Shown here: piece after piece, positions 24,983 through 33,550 of the stretch
How positions within the stretch are numbered: the stretch's first letter is position 1
How the letters are laid out: each line of letters starts with the position of its first letter
Assembly (NCBI GenBank): GCA_018304105.1
Contig: JAGVWX010000008.1
Location: forward strand, 1 to 60,952
From: Candidatus Pacearchaeota archaeon
GTDB lineage: Archaea > Nanobdellota > Nanobdellia > Pacearchaeales > GW2011-AR1
DNA length: 60,952 nt
Direction of reading: 5' to 3'
The notes under the pieces: generated by a model
Databases searched by the model: none
The model's input: the letters and a program-made list of their open reading frames with translations, nothing else
Told to the model about the DNA's origin: nothing
Position numbers and translations under genes: made by a program

Positions 24983-25971
24983 AAATTTCAAAATTGTTCT
25001 ATCTTTTCTTACAGATGCTTAGATATAGGGTTGCAGTTCTTCTATTGATGTTTTTATTCGTGGGCGTTGGTGTCCACCAAAAAATTACTGTCTTTAATTA
25101 CAATTACATTCTTGCCGGTCTTGCTCTCTTATTCAGTTATGTTTCGGCAACAACTATCAACGACATCGTAGACAAGAAAATTGACAAAATAAATCATCCT
25201 CACGGATTAGGCCGGCCGTTGGTAAGCGGAGAAGCTAACGAAAAAGAGCTCTACGTTCTAAACATCATTACAAGCATTCTCGCTTTAGTCATTGTGATTC
25301 CAATTGGATGGAATGCCGTCGCCATTATGTCTATCTCTCTGTTAATTAGCTACATATATTCAATAGAGCCGATAAAGATTTCCTACCGAACTCATTTCGC
25401 ACATATCTTCCTTTCCATCGCTTACGTCCTTGTGCCATACTGCCTTGGAGTTTTCACGGCAAGCAAAAACTTTATCCAGGGAGATTTTATCTTTATGTCT
25501 GCTTTTACAATTTTATTTTTCGGCAGGATTATTCTGAAAGACTTTAGAGACAGAAGAGGAGACTCAAAATACGGTAAGCCCACTTTTCTCTTGAAATACG
25601 GAAAAAACGCCACTTGTTTGATAAGCGTAATTTCCGTCGCTGTTGGTAACTTTATCTTGATGTTCTATGCTTTCGATTTCGGCCCTCTGCTCCTCGGCAT
25701 CTTGCAAGTTTACTTTTTGTGCATTTACTTCATGGCTTACCTGCTCTGGAAAGCCCCGACCCCGGAAAAAGAGCAGGAATCGATTGGCATTGGAGCAAAA
25801 ATGGGCAACGGACTAATTTTAACTATTCTCGGACTTTTAGTCTTGCAAGAATACGGAGCTCCGAAAGCCCACAGCATTTTCTTTGCATCAATAGTAACTC
25901 TTATGTTTTTGGTAAGTTTTACTTTGCTTCTCAAAAATCCAAAACTCGCCAATGTTGGATATAGAGGTTAA
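24979..25971 (+). CDS. UbiA-family prenyltransferase (DGGGP-synthase-like)
   Basis: This 330-residue membrane prenyltransferase has about eight or nine helices. The first Asp-rich motif is NDIVDKKID (residues 61-69) and the second is KDFRDRRGD. In archaea the family includes digeranylgeranylglyceryl phosphate synthase, which attaches the second isoprenoid chain to the lipid backbone. Proximity to inositol-phosphate synthase makes a lipid role plausible, but substrates cannot be told from sequence. Confidence 0.85.
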   Translation: MKISKLFYLFLQMLRYRVAVLLLMFLFVGVGVHQKITVFNYNYILAGLALLFSYVSATTINDIVDKKIDKINHPHGLGRPLVSGEANEKELYVLNIITSILALVIVIPIGWNAVAIMSISLLISYIYSIEPIKISYRTHFAHIFLSIAYVLVPYCLGVFTASKNFIQGDFIFMSAFTILFFGRIILKDFRDRRGDSKYGKPTFLLKYGKNATCLISVISVAVGNFILMFYAFDFGPLLLGILQVYFLCIYFMAYLLWKAPTPEKEQESIGIGAKMGNGLILTILGLLVLQEYGAPKAHSIFFASIVTLMFLVSFTLLLKNPKLANVGYRG

Positions 25972-25992
25972 GAGTTTATCAACAAAAACTAA

Positions 25993-26273
25993 CTAATCTC
26001 CTTCCGCCCCAACCATCTTACTCATTAATTCAGCAATCCCCGCTTCATTTTCCCTTTCTCTTCTTTTCCTTTCAACACACTCGGGAGCCATCGCTTCAAG
26101 TTGCTCTCTCGTAAAACCATATTCTTTTACAACATAATCAAAATGACTAGCAACATAATCTACACCATAAGTTCCTAAAGTTCTTCAACTTCCACAAGTC
26201 TCCTGACATCTCGACCAATATTACTCGGCGTTGCACCCTTCATCAATTCATCCAAATCAATGTTGACATTCAT
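25993..26273 (-). pseudogene. Small gene split by a frameshift (32 aa + about 61 aa)
   Basis: A minus-strand frame from ATG 26273 reads MNVNIDLDELMKGATPSNIG and stops at 26175. A second frame, shifted by one base and with no start of its own, continues GTYGVDYVASHFDYVV and ends at 25993. Joined by one inserted base near 26175 they give about 93 residues with continuous hydrophilic, helical character. It is either a recent frameshift, a sequencing error or two unrelated fragments. The family is unknown. Confidence 0.4.
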
Positions 26274-26325
26274 CTTCTTATCTAACCGTTTAAGTTTATA
26301 ATAATTTGTATACCATAAATTAATC

Positions 26326-28548
26326 TTATCCACCCACAACCCCACCAAGTGCAAATCCCGCCAAAACACTAAGCACCATCGTGGATAAAAACGCCGTAAT
26401 CAGATACAGAATTACTCCCGTCCTCAAATTCTTAGCCATCTCGTTCTTCTCCCTAAGCTTGTCCCTTCCAGAATCTACAGTAACCAGTGCTCCAGTCAGG
26501 ATAAAAACAATTTCAATAATGTACAATCCGATGCTCAACTGAATGAAGAACGGAGGTATCATATTCGGCAAACTGAAGATGGTAGTTATTCCTTGAAATC
26601 CGGTCGCTCCAAGAGCATCCGCGCCAGTATCGACCTGCAGACTTCCAAGTTTGTTCAAAATCGCAGTAATCATTCCTGCAAGCCCAACAACAATTCCCGC
26701 AAGCAATGGTGCCAAAAACGTCATGTTCGACTTCATGTCCGAAACAATTTCCGCAAGCAAATCTTTCAGCCTTTCATTAATTTTCTCAATGTTTTTGATA
26801 TACTGTGAGATCGACATCAGAGACTGCGCCGCAATCTTCAGCCCTTTCTTCGAAGATTCCACAAGAATCCTTATGGAAGTCGCAATAAGCGCAGATGGAA
26901 AATAAATTATCGCTCCTTTTCTCGAATCAAAAACCGCATTCTCAACAGTCATCCCCCCTTGCTGTACATTCTGGCTTACATAAGAAAAGAACTCCGCGCT
27001 CTTCTGCCCCTGCGTCGAAGCCGCAACTCTCCCGAAAGCAAGCTCTGCAGGCATCCCATCCCCAAGCCTGTTCCCGAGTTGAAAAAGCGAATTCGCAAAT
27101 TCCTTCTCCAACTGCTTCGTGTCATTCCTCGCCACAATCAGCTTCTTCGTCTTTTCCGAATAAACAAAATAAAACATCATCGCAATTCCGAATGGAATAA
27201 ACATACTCAACAAAATCGCCAGCGGACCAAACGGCCCGGTCGTCACTCCATCTTCCGTCTTAAAATCAAACACCTTGTCCTGCGCTCCAAGAAAAGGCAA
27301 TCCAAGTTCAGCAAATGTATAATCACTCTTCAAGCCCAAATTATCCGTTATAAAACCAACTTGCATGATGAAAGGCAGAAATCCTAAGATGAAAAACGGA
27401 AGCACTATCAAAATTCCCATAACCCACGGCTTTTTTGAAGCGTATGTTCCATAATCTGGATTCAGCTCGAGCATTGAAGCTTCTCCATAACCCCCGGGCC
27501 TTTTTAACAAAACATTTGAAACCATATAAAAAACAAAAAACGGAATTATCACATTAAACAAAATAAAAATATGCGGCCATCTTATCAGCCCTTGCAATAA
27601 AGTCGACGCAAGTGGCAGAAGTGCAAGCCCAAGAGTCGGCAAAATAATTCCAAGCATATATAGATTCGTCAATGGGCTTCTTATTTCCCTTGAATACTTC
27701 AGCATGCCTTCATAAACTCCGTCAAGAATCACCTGCAGCGCTCTCTCCAAAATCTCAACTCTCCTCCCTTCCGCCGGCTCAAACAAACTGCTCTCAATCA
27801 GATGAAACGCCTCGACAAACTCCGGAGAGTAATCATTCCAACTAACGAGATAGTTTTCTAAAGACTGTTTTACCGTAGAAAATTTCCCGATTTCAACGTC
27901 ATAAAAAACTTTCTTAAAATCTAAAGCAAGCGGCCCCTCAAGATGTTGTGACGCAAACTGTATCGCCCTTTCAAGATTTGAAGTATGTTTCATATAAACC
28001 ACAACATAAAGTATCGCTGGCACCATTTGGGAAGACGCTTGCAATCTCCACGCGTTCGCCAACCTTTGCGGCATAGTCGAAGTATAATAAAACACGAACA
28101 AGCTGGCTATCGTTCCAAGAAAGAAAAACAGTGCAGCATCAGCAAACGCAGGCGAAGCCATAAATGCGTCAAGCCCCTCAGGAAAAGCAATTAGAACATA
28201 AGCGGCGACTGCCAAAAGTGCTCCAAAAAAAACAAGCAGCATTGACACCAAAGAAAGTGTCATCGCCTGGCTCGGCGTAACATCCAGATGCGCATCATCA
28301 AGATATTTCTGGACTTTCGCCCTGTCTTTCTCAGCAAGTTTTATGCTGATTATATTTCCTATTGACTGCGCCCATTTTTCATATGAACTCAACTCCGGTT
28401 TCATTTCTCTAAGAAATTCATCATATTCCCCGGAATGTCTCGTGCTCTGTCCATTTTCATCAGGACCATCTTCGACTTGCAGTTGCGACTCAAGCTTCTG
28501 GCTATATTTCTTCATGATGTCGTCCGCAGAAGGTCTTCCAGTTACCAT
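26326..28548 (-). CDS. tadC: TadC-like pilus assembly platform protein (two T2SSF domains)
   Basis: This 740-residue inner-membrane platform protein has a polar N-terminus (1-110), a first T2SSF/GspF domain (about 150-290, RLANAWRLQASSQMVPAILY), a block of membrane helices, and a second T2SSF domain (about 465-600, LEKEFANSLFQLGNRLGDG). Terminal hydrophobic helices follow. It works with the ATPase TadA at 19583 to assemble type IV pilus-like filaments. It is on the opposite strand from tadA and the pilin array. Start at ATG 28548. Confidence 0.88.
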   Translation of the reverse strand: MVTGRPSADDIMKKYSQKLESQLQVEDGPDENGQSTRHSGEYDEFLREMKPELSSYEKWAQSIGNIISIKLAEKDRAKVQKYLDDAHLDVTPSQAMTLSLVSMLLVFFGALLAVAAYVLIAFPEGLDAFMASPAFADAALFFFLGTIASLFVFYYTSTMPQRLANAWRLQASSQMVPAILYVVVYMKHTSNLERAIQFASQHLEGPLALDFKKVFYDVEIGKFSTVKQSLENYLVSWNDYSPEFVEAFHLIESSLFEPAEGRRVEILERALQVILDGVYEGMLKYSREIRSPLTNLYMLGIILPTLGLALLPLASTLLQGLIRWPHIFILFNVIIPFFVFYMVSNVLLKRPGGYGEASMLELNPDYGTYASKKPWVMGILIVLPFFILGFLPFIMQVGFITDNLGLKSDYTFAELGLPFLGAQDKVFDFKTEDGVTTGPFGPLAILLSMFIPFGIAMMFYFVYSEKTKKLIVARNDTKQLEKEFANSLFQLGNRLGDGMPAELAFGRVAASTQGQKSAEFFSYVSQNVQQGGMTVENAVFDSRKGAIIYFPSALIATSIRILVESSKKGLKIAAQSLMSISQYIKNIEKINERLKDLLAEIVSDMKSNMTFLAPLLAGIVVGLAGMITAILNKLGSLQVDTGADALGATGFQGITTIFSLPNMIPPFFIQLSIGLYIIEIVFILTGALVTVDSGRDKLREKNEMAKNLRTGVILYLITAFLSTMVLSVLAGFALGGVVGG

Positions 28549-28565
28549 TTTCCTCTTTTACAATT

Positions 28566-28662
28566 GCTTTTTGGCGCGGAGCAAACGAGCGCACGTAGTA
28601 AGCGAGTTTGCTATAATTAAGATGCAGTCTTTCGCAACTGCATCCAATTCCCGCCAAAAAGC
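28566..28662 (+). repeat. Class I element folding as a perfect three-way junction
   Basis: Outer stem GCTTTTTGGCG/CGCCAAAAAGC (28566-28576/28652-28662). First arm AGCAAAC/GTTTGCT (28580-28586/28606-28612), enclosing GAGCGCACGTAGTAAGCGA. Linker ATAATTAA. Second arm GATGCAGT/ACTGCATC (28621-28628/28637-28644), then CCAATTCC. All three stems are perfect. It lies 18 bp upstream of the tadC start, on the strand opposite to that gene. Confidence 0.8.
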
Positions 28663-28720
28663 GTTATATTTATCCAATAAAATAGAAAATCTAAGTTATA
28701 AATTATATGGTCTATAAAGC

Positions 28721-28876
28721 TTTGTTGAAAAAGCCAATTATTGGTTTATTAATTTGGTTTTGGAGAAATCAGAATTGTTTGCAACAAATAATTCGACTTA
28801 CGAGAATTATTAACTGCAAGTCGAAACTATCTGGGCGGGAGGGTGGGCACAAACAATTCAAGAGATTTTCAACAAA
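28721..28876 (+). repeat. TIR-bearing class II element with G-quadruplex motif
   Basis: Terminal inverted repeat TTTGTTGAAAA/TTTTCAACAAA (28721-28731/28866-28876). Nested stem GAATTGTTTG/CAAACAATTC (28772-28781/28850-28859). Inner stem TTCGACTT/AAGTCGAA (28792-28799/28818-28825). Then comes ACTATCT and GGGCGGGAGGGTGGG (28833-28847), a four-tract quadruplex motif. The gap 28549-28951 otherwise holds the class I element at 28566 and GCAAATTGAAGCTATTTT (28912-28929). Confidence 0.8.
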
Positions 28877-28951
28877 ACTCTATCACTAATAGATATTATA
28901 ATAATTAATTCGCAAATTGAAGCTATTTTATAATCCAATATCTTATAGACA

Positions 28952-29140
28952 TTACTTCATCACAAGCTTTGCCAATACTGCGACAACAACTCCAACTCCC
29001 GCAATCAAAAGCCCCATCGAAGTAATTGACAAATTCTTAAGATAGGTGCTCATGCTCAAAATCACTCCAACAATTATCAAGATTACTCCGAACCACATCA
29101 GCACTTCTCCCGGCCCGCTCTTCTTTTTCTTATCCACCAT
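28952..29140 (-). CDS. Two-helix membrane protein, 62 aa
   Basis: It starts MVDKKKKSGPGEV at ATG 29140 and has two hydrophobic segments (about 13-31 and 41-59) rich in Val, Ile and Gly. The basic N-terminus suggests it faces the cytoplasm. No family is recognised. It is divergent from the pilin array. Confidence 0.55.
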   Translation of the reverse strand: MVDKKKKSGPGEVLMWFGVILIIVGVILSMSTYLKNLSITSMGLLIAGVGVVVAVLAKLVMK

Positions 29141-29219
29141 GTTGAAATTACAAAACGTGCACTTTTATATCTTTTCACAATTCAGCTTTTGAAAAAATCA
29201 GATATCCAAAAAATAACCA

Positions 29220-29386
29220 CTGTTCACAAGTCAGCTTTAATAATCTACATATGCTATAAAAAAATAGATACCTCAACCTAACGGTCGGTGGAGTTGGTAA
29301 AATATTTTTGGGCGGGGGTGGGACGTAAAGCGAGCGCAGTGAGCCAATAATCAAGACTTGCGCTTCTCAAAACTGCAAGTCCAATT
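29220..29386 (+). repeat. Class I element upstream of the pilin array
   Basis: The head is CTGTTCACAAG (29220). ATTTTTGGGCGGGGGTGGG is followed by GCGAGCGCAGTGAGC and the linker AATAATCAA. The terminal hairpin is GACTTGC...GCAAGTC (29355-29361/29375-29381), followed by CAATT. It fills most of the gap 29141-29436 and lies about 50 bp before the first pilin-like gene. Confidence 0.7.
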
Positions 29387-29436
29387 CATTAAGTAAAAAA
29401 CACTAAATTTAATAACATCTTTCATTTATCAAGAAC

Positions 29437-29592
29437 ATGCAGAAAAAAAGAGGCATTGCAATAGATATGCTAATTTACTGGATAATTGCAGCTGCAGTTG
29501 TTGTATTCGTGATAATTTCATACATTTGGTACTCGGGAAGCCTCGGCAATATGGGTAGTTATCTCAAAGACTGGTTAAGGTTCGGCAAATGA
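29437..29592 (+). CDS. Prepilin-like small membrane protein, 51 aa
   Basis: The first gene of the pilin array. MQKKRGIAIDMLIYW has a KRG junction followed by one hydrophobic helix and a short Gly/Trp tail (YIWYSGSLGNMG). It overlaps the next gene by four bases (ATGA). The length allows only the helix and a tiny ectodomain, so it may be a minor subunit or regulator. Confidence 0.6.
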   Translation: MQKKRGIAIDMLIYWIIAAAVVVFVIISYIWYSGSLGNMGSYLKDWLRFGK

Positions 29593-30959
29593 TTCACAAA
29601 AAAGCATCTTCACTTACAATAACCGTCCTCGTAACTGGAGTGATTGCTATCTTTGTAGCCCTAATAGTCATTTCAGGAGTAGCCGACCCAATTATCAACA
29701 GAATGCGCGGCATCCTTCCCCTTTACAACAATTCAAAACCCCCCGCCCAGCTCCCCGGCGAAATAAGATACAACATTCAAACAGGCCAAGTGCAATATAT
29801 AGACCAAACAGGATGGAAATGGTTCCCGGATGATTGGAATAAAGACGTTGAATTCGGAGACAAGATAACCGACGCAAAAACAATAACCTCGGATTTTGAA
29901 ACATATTACTACGACTCATCCGACCGAGGTCCGGCAGAATTCCAATTCAAGGCACGCCGAGATGTTCCTGGGGGAATCTTCATAGAAAAAGACGGAAAAG
30001 GAATTTATGTGCGGACATTACGAAGACCAACACAAGGACTACCCAAAGTTATGGGGGGGGCAGTAGTAATGGGCGCAATCTTTGACAAAGAACCTGACAA
30101 TAAATTTAATCTGCTCGAAGAAAGATACTATATCATAGACGCAATGAATTATTTTTACAGACAGTCTTCTTCAACAACTGCAGAAGGAAATGCAGACTAC
30201 TTAATAACTTCGACAAGAAACAATCGTGAAGGAATGTCTATATATGATGCCTTCTATCCAACAAGAGATAAAATATTAATCTCGGACTCATTGAGGCTTT
30301 CTCAGGATTTTTATGGTGAATTACAGAAACATCTTCTCAATTTGCACGAAGGCCAAGTGGACCCAAAATTCAGGAAATTAGATATCGACCAGCAAGGATA
30401 TCTAAAAAAACCTTTAAAACAAGCATTACTAGATGCGGGAGTTTTTCACGAATTAGATATGAACGGAACAGACGGTACAACATATTACTTCAAACAAATA
30501 AAGTTCGCAGATGAAACAGATTCCTCTTGGAATCCTGCGGTTTGGACTAAGGATGAAGATGGGGTGGCCGTATACCAAGCAAGTCTTGGTGGCTATGGTG
30601 GGGGGCTTATACCAATCAACGTTTACGCAATTGTAAGCGGACACAATGGACGAGCCATATCAGGTATGCTCTTTTGGGGAGCTTCAGGAAATATGAATGT
30701 GATAGAAACAGACAGCAACGAAAATCCCGTTTCTTCACAGCCATCTCCGGGAGGCGAGCAAGAAATCTTCAACGCGGCAATAAAATGGCGGGACTTAATT
30801 TTCCAGCAGCCAATGAAAGTAGACCTTTTCAACAAAAAAGACAATCCTGATGCGGGAACAACTTGCTGGTTATACCGCGTAGAAAAAACCACTCTCGAAG
30901 GAAATCCTTACTTATTCATAAACTTAAGAAGCCCAGTAGAAAAATGTAAAACCCTATAA
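29589..30959 (+). CDS. Large prepilin-like protein, 456 aa
   Basis: The N-terminus MIHKKASSLTITVLVTGVIA is a class III-type signal (cleavage expected after KKA) with one helix. It is followed by an ectodomain of about 420 residues rich in aromatic and Asp residues, with a single Cys pair near the C-terminus (TTCWLY...EKCKTL). No known enzymatic domain is recognised. It is far larger than a structural pilin, so a tip adhesin or specialised minor pilin is a reasonable inference. It is the largest member of the array. Confidence 0.65.
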   Translation: MIHKKASSLTITVLVTGVIAIFVALIVISGVADPIINRMRGILPLYNNSKPPAQLPGEIRYNIQTGQVQYIDQTGWKWFPDDWNKDVEFGDKITDAKTITSDFETYYYDSSDRGPAEFQFKARRDVPGGIFIEKDGKGIYVRTLRRPTQGLPKVMGGAVVMGAIFDKEPDNKFNLLEERYYIIDAMNYFYRQSSSTTAEGNADYLITSTRNNREGMSIYDAFYPTRDKILISDSLRLSQDFYGELQKHLLNLHEGQVDPKFRKLDIDQQGYLKKPLKQALLDAGVFHELDMNGTDGTTYYFKQIKFADETDSSWNPAVWTKDEDGVAVYQASLGGYGGGLIPINVYAIVSGHNGRAISGMLFWGASGNMNVIETDSNENPVSSQPSPGGEQEIFNAAIKWRDLIFQQPMKVDLFNKKDNPDAGTTCWLYRVEKTTLEGNPYLFINLRSPVEKCKTL

Positions 30960-30960
30960 A

Positions 30961-31089
30961 ATGTCAAACAAAAAAAACAAAAAAGCTCAGTTCGGCCACG
31001 GTTTCAGCATAATCCTCTGGATAATTTTCTTAGCAATAGTCATCGTCGGCTTATATTTCTGGCTCTCTTCTATCACTGGCACCAATTAA
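30961..31089 (+). CDS. Prepilin-like micro-protein, 42 aa
   Basis: It starts one base after the previous stop (MSNKKNKKAQFGHGFSII). A basic N-terminus with a KKA/Q junction is followed by a single helix ending in a short polar tail. It has essentially no ectodomain. The tight position in the array supports its being a real gene. Confidence 0.6.
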   Translation: MSNKKNKKAQFGHGFSIILWIIFLAIVIVGLYFWLSSITGTN

Positions 31090-31142
31090 ACAAAAAACCT
31101 TCGAGTAGTAATTGTTATAAATCTCATTTTCTTTCTCTTGAA

Positions 31143-32150
31143 ATGCAAAAAAGGGGAGAACTGACATCCGGACAAATAGCAACACTCATTTTGGCTATAG
31201 CCGGCTTCATAATCGCAGTGATTTTCCTTCTTGTTATTTTAGACACCAAAACTTTATCCGAAAGAGAAACTTGTCATCTTTCTGTTCTAACGAGAGCAAC
31301 AACTCCGGACGCGCTGCAAAGGCTCGTCCCTTTAAAATGCAAGACACAAAAAATCTGCCTCACGACAAGTTCTGACAATTGCGAAGACCAATTCGCCGGA
31401 GAAAAAAATGTCCAGTCAATAAAAGTACAAACCCACGAAGATATAGAAAGAGAGGTCGCTTACAACATGTACGATTGCTGGACAATGATGGGCGAAGGCA
31501 AACTAGATGTCTTTGGCGACAGAAATGGAGCAATTCTTAAAAATCTTGATTGGAGTCAAGTTGTCAATGAAAAAGCCAGCACGTGTATGATTTGTTCTCG
31601 TCTCGTCCTTTCAAAAGACATTCTTGCAAACACACAACTCCTGAACAGCATAGACGTCAACAGTTACATGGAAACTCATCAAGTTCCCGGCTCAGAGCTG
31701 ACATACTTGCAGGCATTTACTGATGCCCAAGTCAGGTCCTATCCTCAAAAATTCAGGGAGAATTTCATTGCAGATAAAGATGTCATCCCGACAAACGAAA
31801 TCGCAATAGTTTTTATGCAAATACTGACTTCCGCTACGCCAGTAGAAGAAGGTACCAGTGCAGCACTAACTGGAGCAGGATTCGTTTTTGCAGCAACCAC
31901 CGTTGTAGGGCCACTGGGAAGAATGCTCGGATGGAAGCTGACTGCTTTAGTAGCCGCTGGAACTGCAGCCACCGCAGGAACAATTGCAGCAGTACAAACT
32001 TGGAATAGCAGGCAGGTCTCGGCAGGATACTGCGGTCCATTCACTTCAGAGTCCGAAGCAAGGAAAGGTTGCTCAATCGTCACCCCGTTCAATTACAAAA
32101 AAGTAAGCGATATAAACAATTTCTGCGCTAAAATAGAAGGCCAGCTATAA
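31143..32150 (+). CDS. Prepilin-like protein with Cys-containing ectodomain, 335 aa
   Basis: MQKRGELTSGQIATLILAIAGF has the KRG/E junction and a helix typical of type IV pilin N-termini. The ectodomain has about ten Cys, and a second hydrophobic segment at about 233-285 (ALTGAGFVFAATTVVGPLG...AAGTAATAGTIAAVQ) suggests an additional membrane hairpin. It overlaps the next gene by one base. Its role in the filament is not inferable. Confidence 0.6.
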   Translation: MQKRGELTSGQIATLILAIAGFIIAVIFLLVILDTKTLSERETCHLSVLTRATTPDALQRLVPLKCKTQKICLTTSSDNCEDQFAGEKNVQSIKVQTHEDIEREVAYNMYDCWTMMGEGKLDVFGDRNGAILKNLDWSQVVNEKASTCMICSRLVLSKDILANTQLLNSIDVNSYMETHQVPGSELTYLQAFTDAQVRSYPQKFRENFIADKDVIPTNEIAIVFMQILTSATPVEEGTSAALTGAGFVFAATTVVGPLGRMLGWKLTALVAAGTAATAGTIAAVQTWNSRQVSAGYCGPFTSESEARKGCSIVTPFNYKKVSDINNFCAKIEGQL

Positions 32151-32686
32151 TGATAAAAAACAAAAAAGGTGAAGAGGAAGAAGGCTTGATTGGCAACACT
32201 CTTGGAACAATTCTTGGCATAACTGCAAGCGTCATAATAATTGTTTTCATCTACATTGCCATTTCTAGAGTCTGGTCAGACCAGGCATTTGAATCCGCCC
32301 AGCAAATCGCAGACACTTTGAAAGCAAGAATAGAAGCGCTCAAGCCCGGCCAGGAAACAACCATAACAATACAAGGCTCAGAAAACCTAAATGGCTGGAC
32401 AATAAATACTTGGGATAAAAACGACGATAACCGTCCAGACACAACCGAATGCTTCGCCTCAAACTGCCTTTGCATCTGCGAAGGCGAAGGCAAAGACAGT
32501 TGCAAAAAGAAAGGAATTTGCAGAAAGCTGGAAATAGAAGGAATCCCTCATTCTAATTATCTTCCCGCAATATACATCCAGCAAAATCTTCTAGCGTTAA
32601 GAACAAAGTTATGCAATGATAAGACTCTTTTAATCCAAGACCAAGAAAACGGTCCATATTGGATACTTGGAGATTGTGGGCAATGA
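32150..32686 (+). CDS. Prepilin-like protein with Cys-rich loop, 178 aa
   Basis: The N-terminus MIKNKKGEEEEGLIGNTLG carries a KKG junction and an acidic stretch. Then come a helix (residues 17-40) and an ectodomain with a compact Cys cluster (SNCLCICEGEGKDSCKKKGIC, about residues 104-124). It ends within four bases of the next start. This probably is a minor pilin stabilised by disulfides. Confidence 0.6.
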   Translation: MIKNKKGEEEEGLIGNTLGTILGITASVIIIVFIYIAISRVWSDQAFESAQQIADTLKARIEALKPGQETTITIQGSENLNGWTINTWDKNDDNRPDTTECFASNCLCICEGEGKDSCKKKGICRKLEIEGIPHSNYLPAIYIQQNLLALRTKLCNDKTLLIQDQENGPYWILGDCGQ

Positions 32687-33105
32687 CCAACAAAAAAGCA
32701 GTTCTCACAGCTAATCTTATTTACATTTTGCTAGTGGTTGCCTTCGTTGTCGTGATGTTCCTTTTCATTCAAGCCCAGATGAGCGGAGCATCAACTTGGT
32801 CAGATTATTACGCGAAACAAATTGTTCAAGTTATCAATTACGCAGAGTCCGGCCAGAAAATTACTCTTGATGTGCAAAGAGCCACCGAAATCGCAGCAGG
32901 CAATGAAATTTCTCGCTTCCAGGAAATGTTCGAGTTCGACAACGTCAACAGCCAGGTCTGCGTCAAACTTTCATTAGGAGTAAAAACCTGCTACTATTAC
33001 TTCAACAACGTCGATATAATAGATCCAGAGATGGTCTTAGGAAGACCAATAAATCTTCTCGAATTCAATGTAAAAGAAAAAGCAATCAGGAGTTCAAATG
33101 AATAA
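32683..33105 (+). CDS. Prepilin-like protein, 140 aa
   Basis: I chose ATG 32683 (MTNKKAVLTANLIYILLVV), which overlaps the preceding TGA and gives a KKA/V class III-type N-terminus. One helix is followed by an ectodomain of about 100 residues with a single Cys pair (NSQVCVKLSLGVKTCYYYF). It overlaps the next gene by eight bases. Probably a minor pilin. Confidence 0.62.
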   Translation: MTNKKAVLTANLIYILLVVAFVVVMFLFIQAQMSGASTWSDYYAKQIVQVINYAESGQKITLDVQRATEIAAGNEISRFQEMFEFDNVNSQVCVKLSLGVKTCYYYFNNVDIIDPEMVLGRPINLLEFNVKEKAIRSSNE

Positions 33106-33550
33106 AAAAGCGGCGCTCGGCGCACAAACAATGATTTTCGTTTTCATAATTATATTAGTTATTATAGGCGCCGGAATAGTTATAGGGGTCGGCATATTTT
33201 TCGCAGGCGAGTACGACTTCAGAGAAGCTGACGCCATCACGCTAAAAAATCAAATTGCCTATTGCATAACAAACAGCAACATAAATCTCGAATCCAAAGA
33301 ATCTTTCGGAGCAGAGTTCTACAAAACCTGCAGAATAAACAAACAAGCGATTGACACATCTTTTTTAATTTATATCGAAGTAGATGAAAAACCATTTCTG
33401 CAGGCTGGTTCGTTAGACCGAACCCAATGCGCATTGTCTGAAAAAAACAATGCATATCCAAAATGCATCTCTGAAACTTTCGACAAAGGCGGCAAAAAAA
33501 TATTCGTTCAAGCAGGCTCAAACCAAAATAGCAGGAAAATAAGAATATGA
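33098..33550 (+). CDS. Prepilin-like protein, 150 aa
   Basis: MNKKAALGAQTMIFVFIIIL gives a KKA/A junction and a long hydrophobic helix (about 10-33). The ectodomain has four Cys and ends in a basic tail (SNQNSRKIRI). The stop overlaps the next start by four bases. Family membership rests on the N-terminus and operon context. Confidence 0.62.
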   Translation: MNKKAALGAQTMIFVFIIILVIIGAGIVIGVGIFFAGEYDFREADAITLKNQIAYCITNSNINLESKESFGAEFYKTCRINKQAIDTSFLIYIEVDEKPFLQAGSLDRTQCALSEKNNAYPKCISETFDKGGKKIFVQAGSNQNSRKIRI

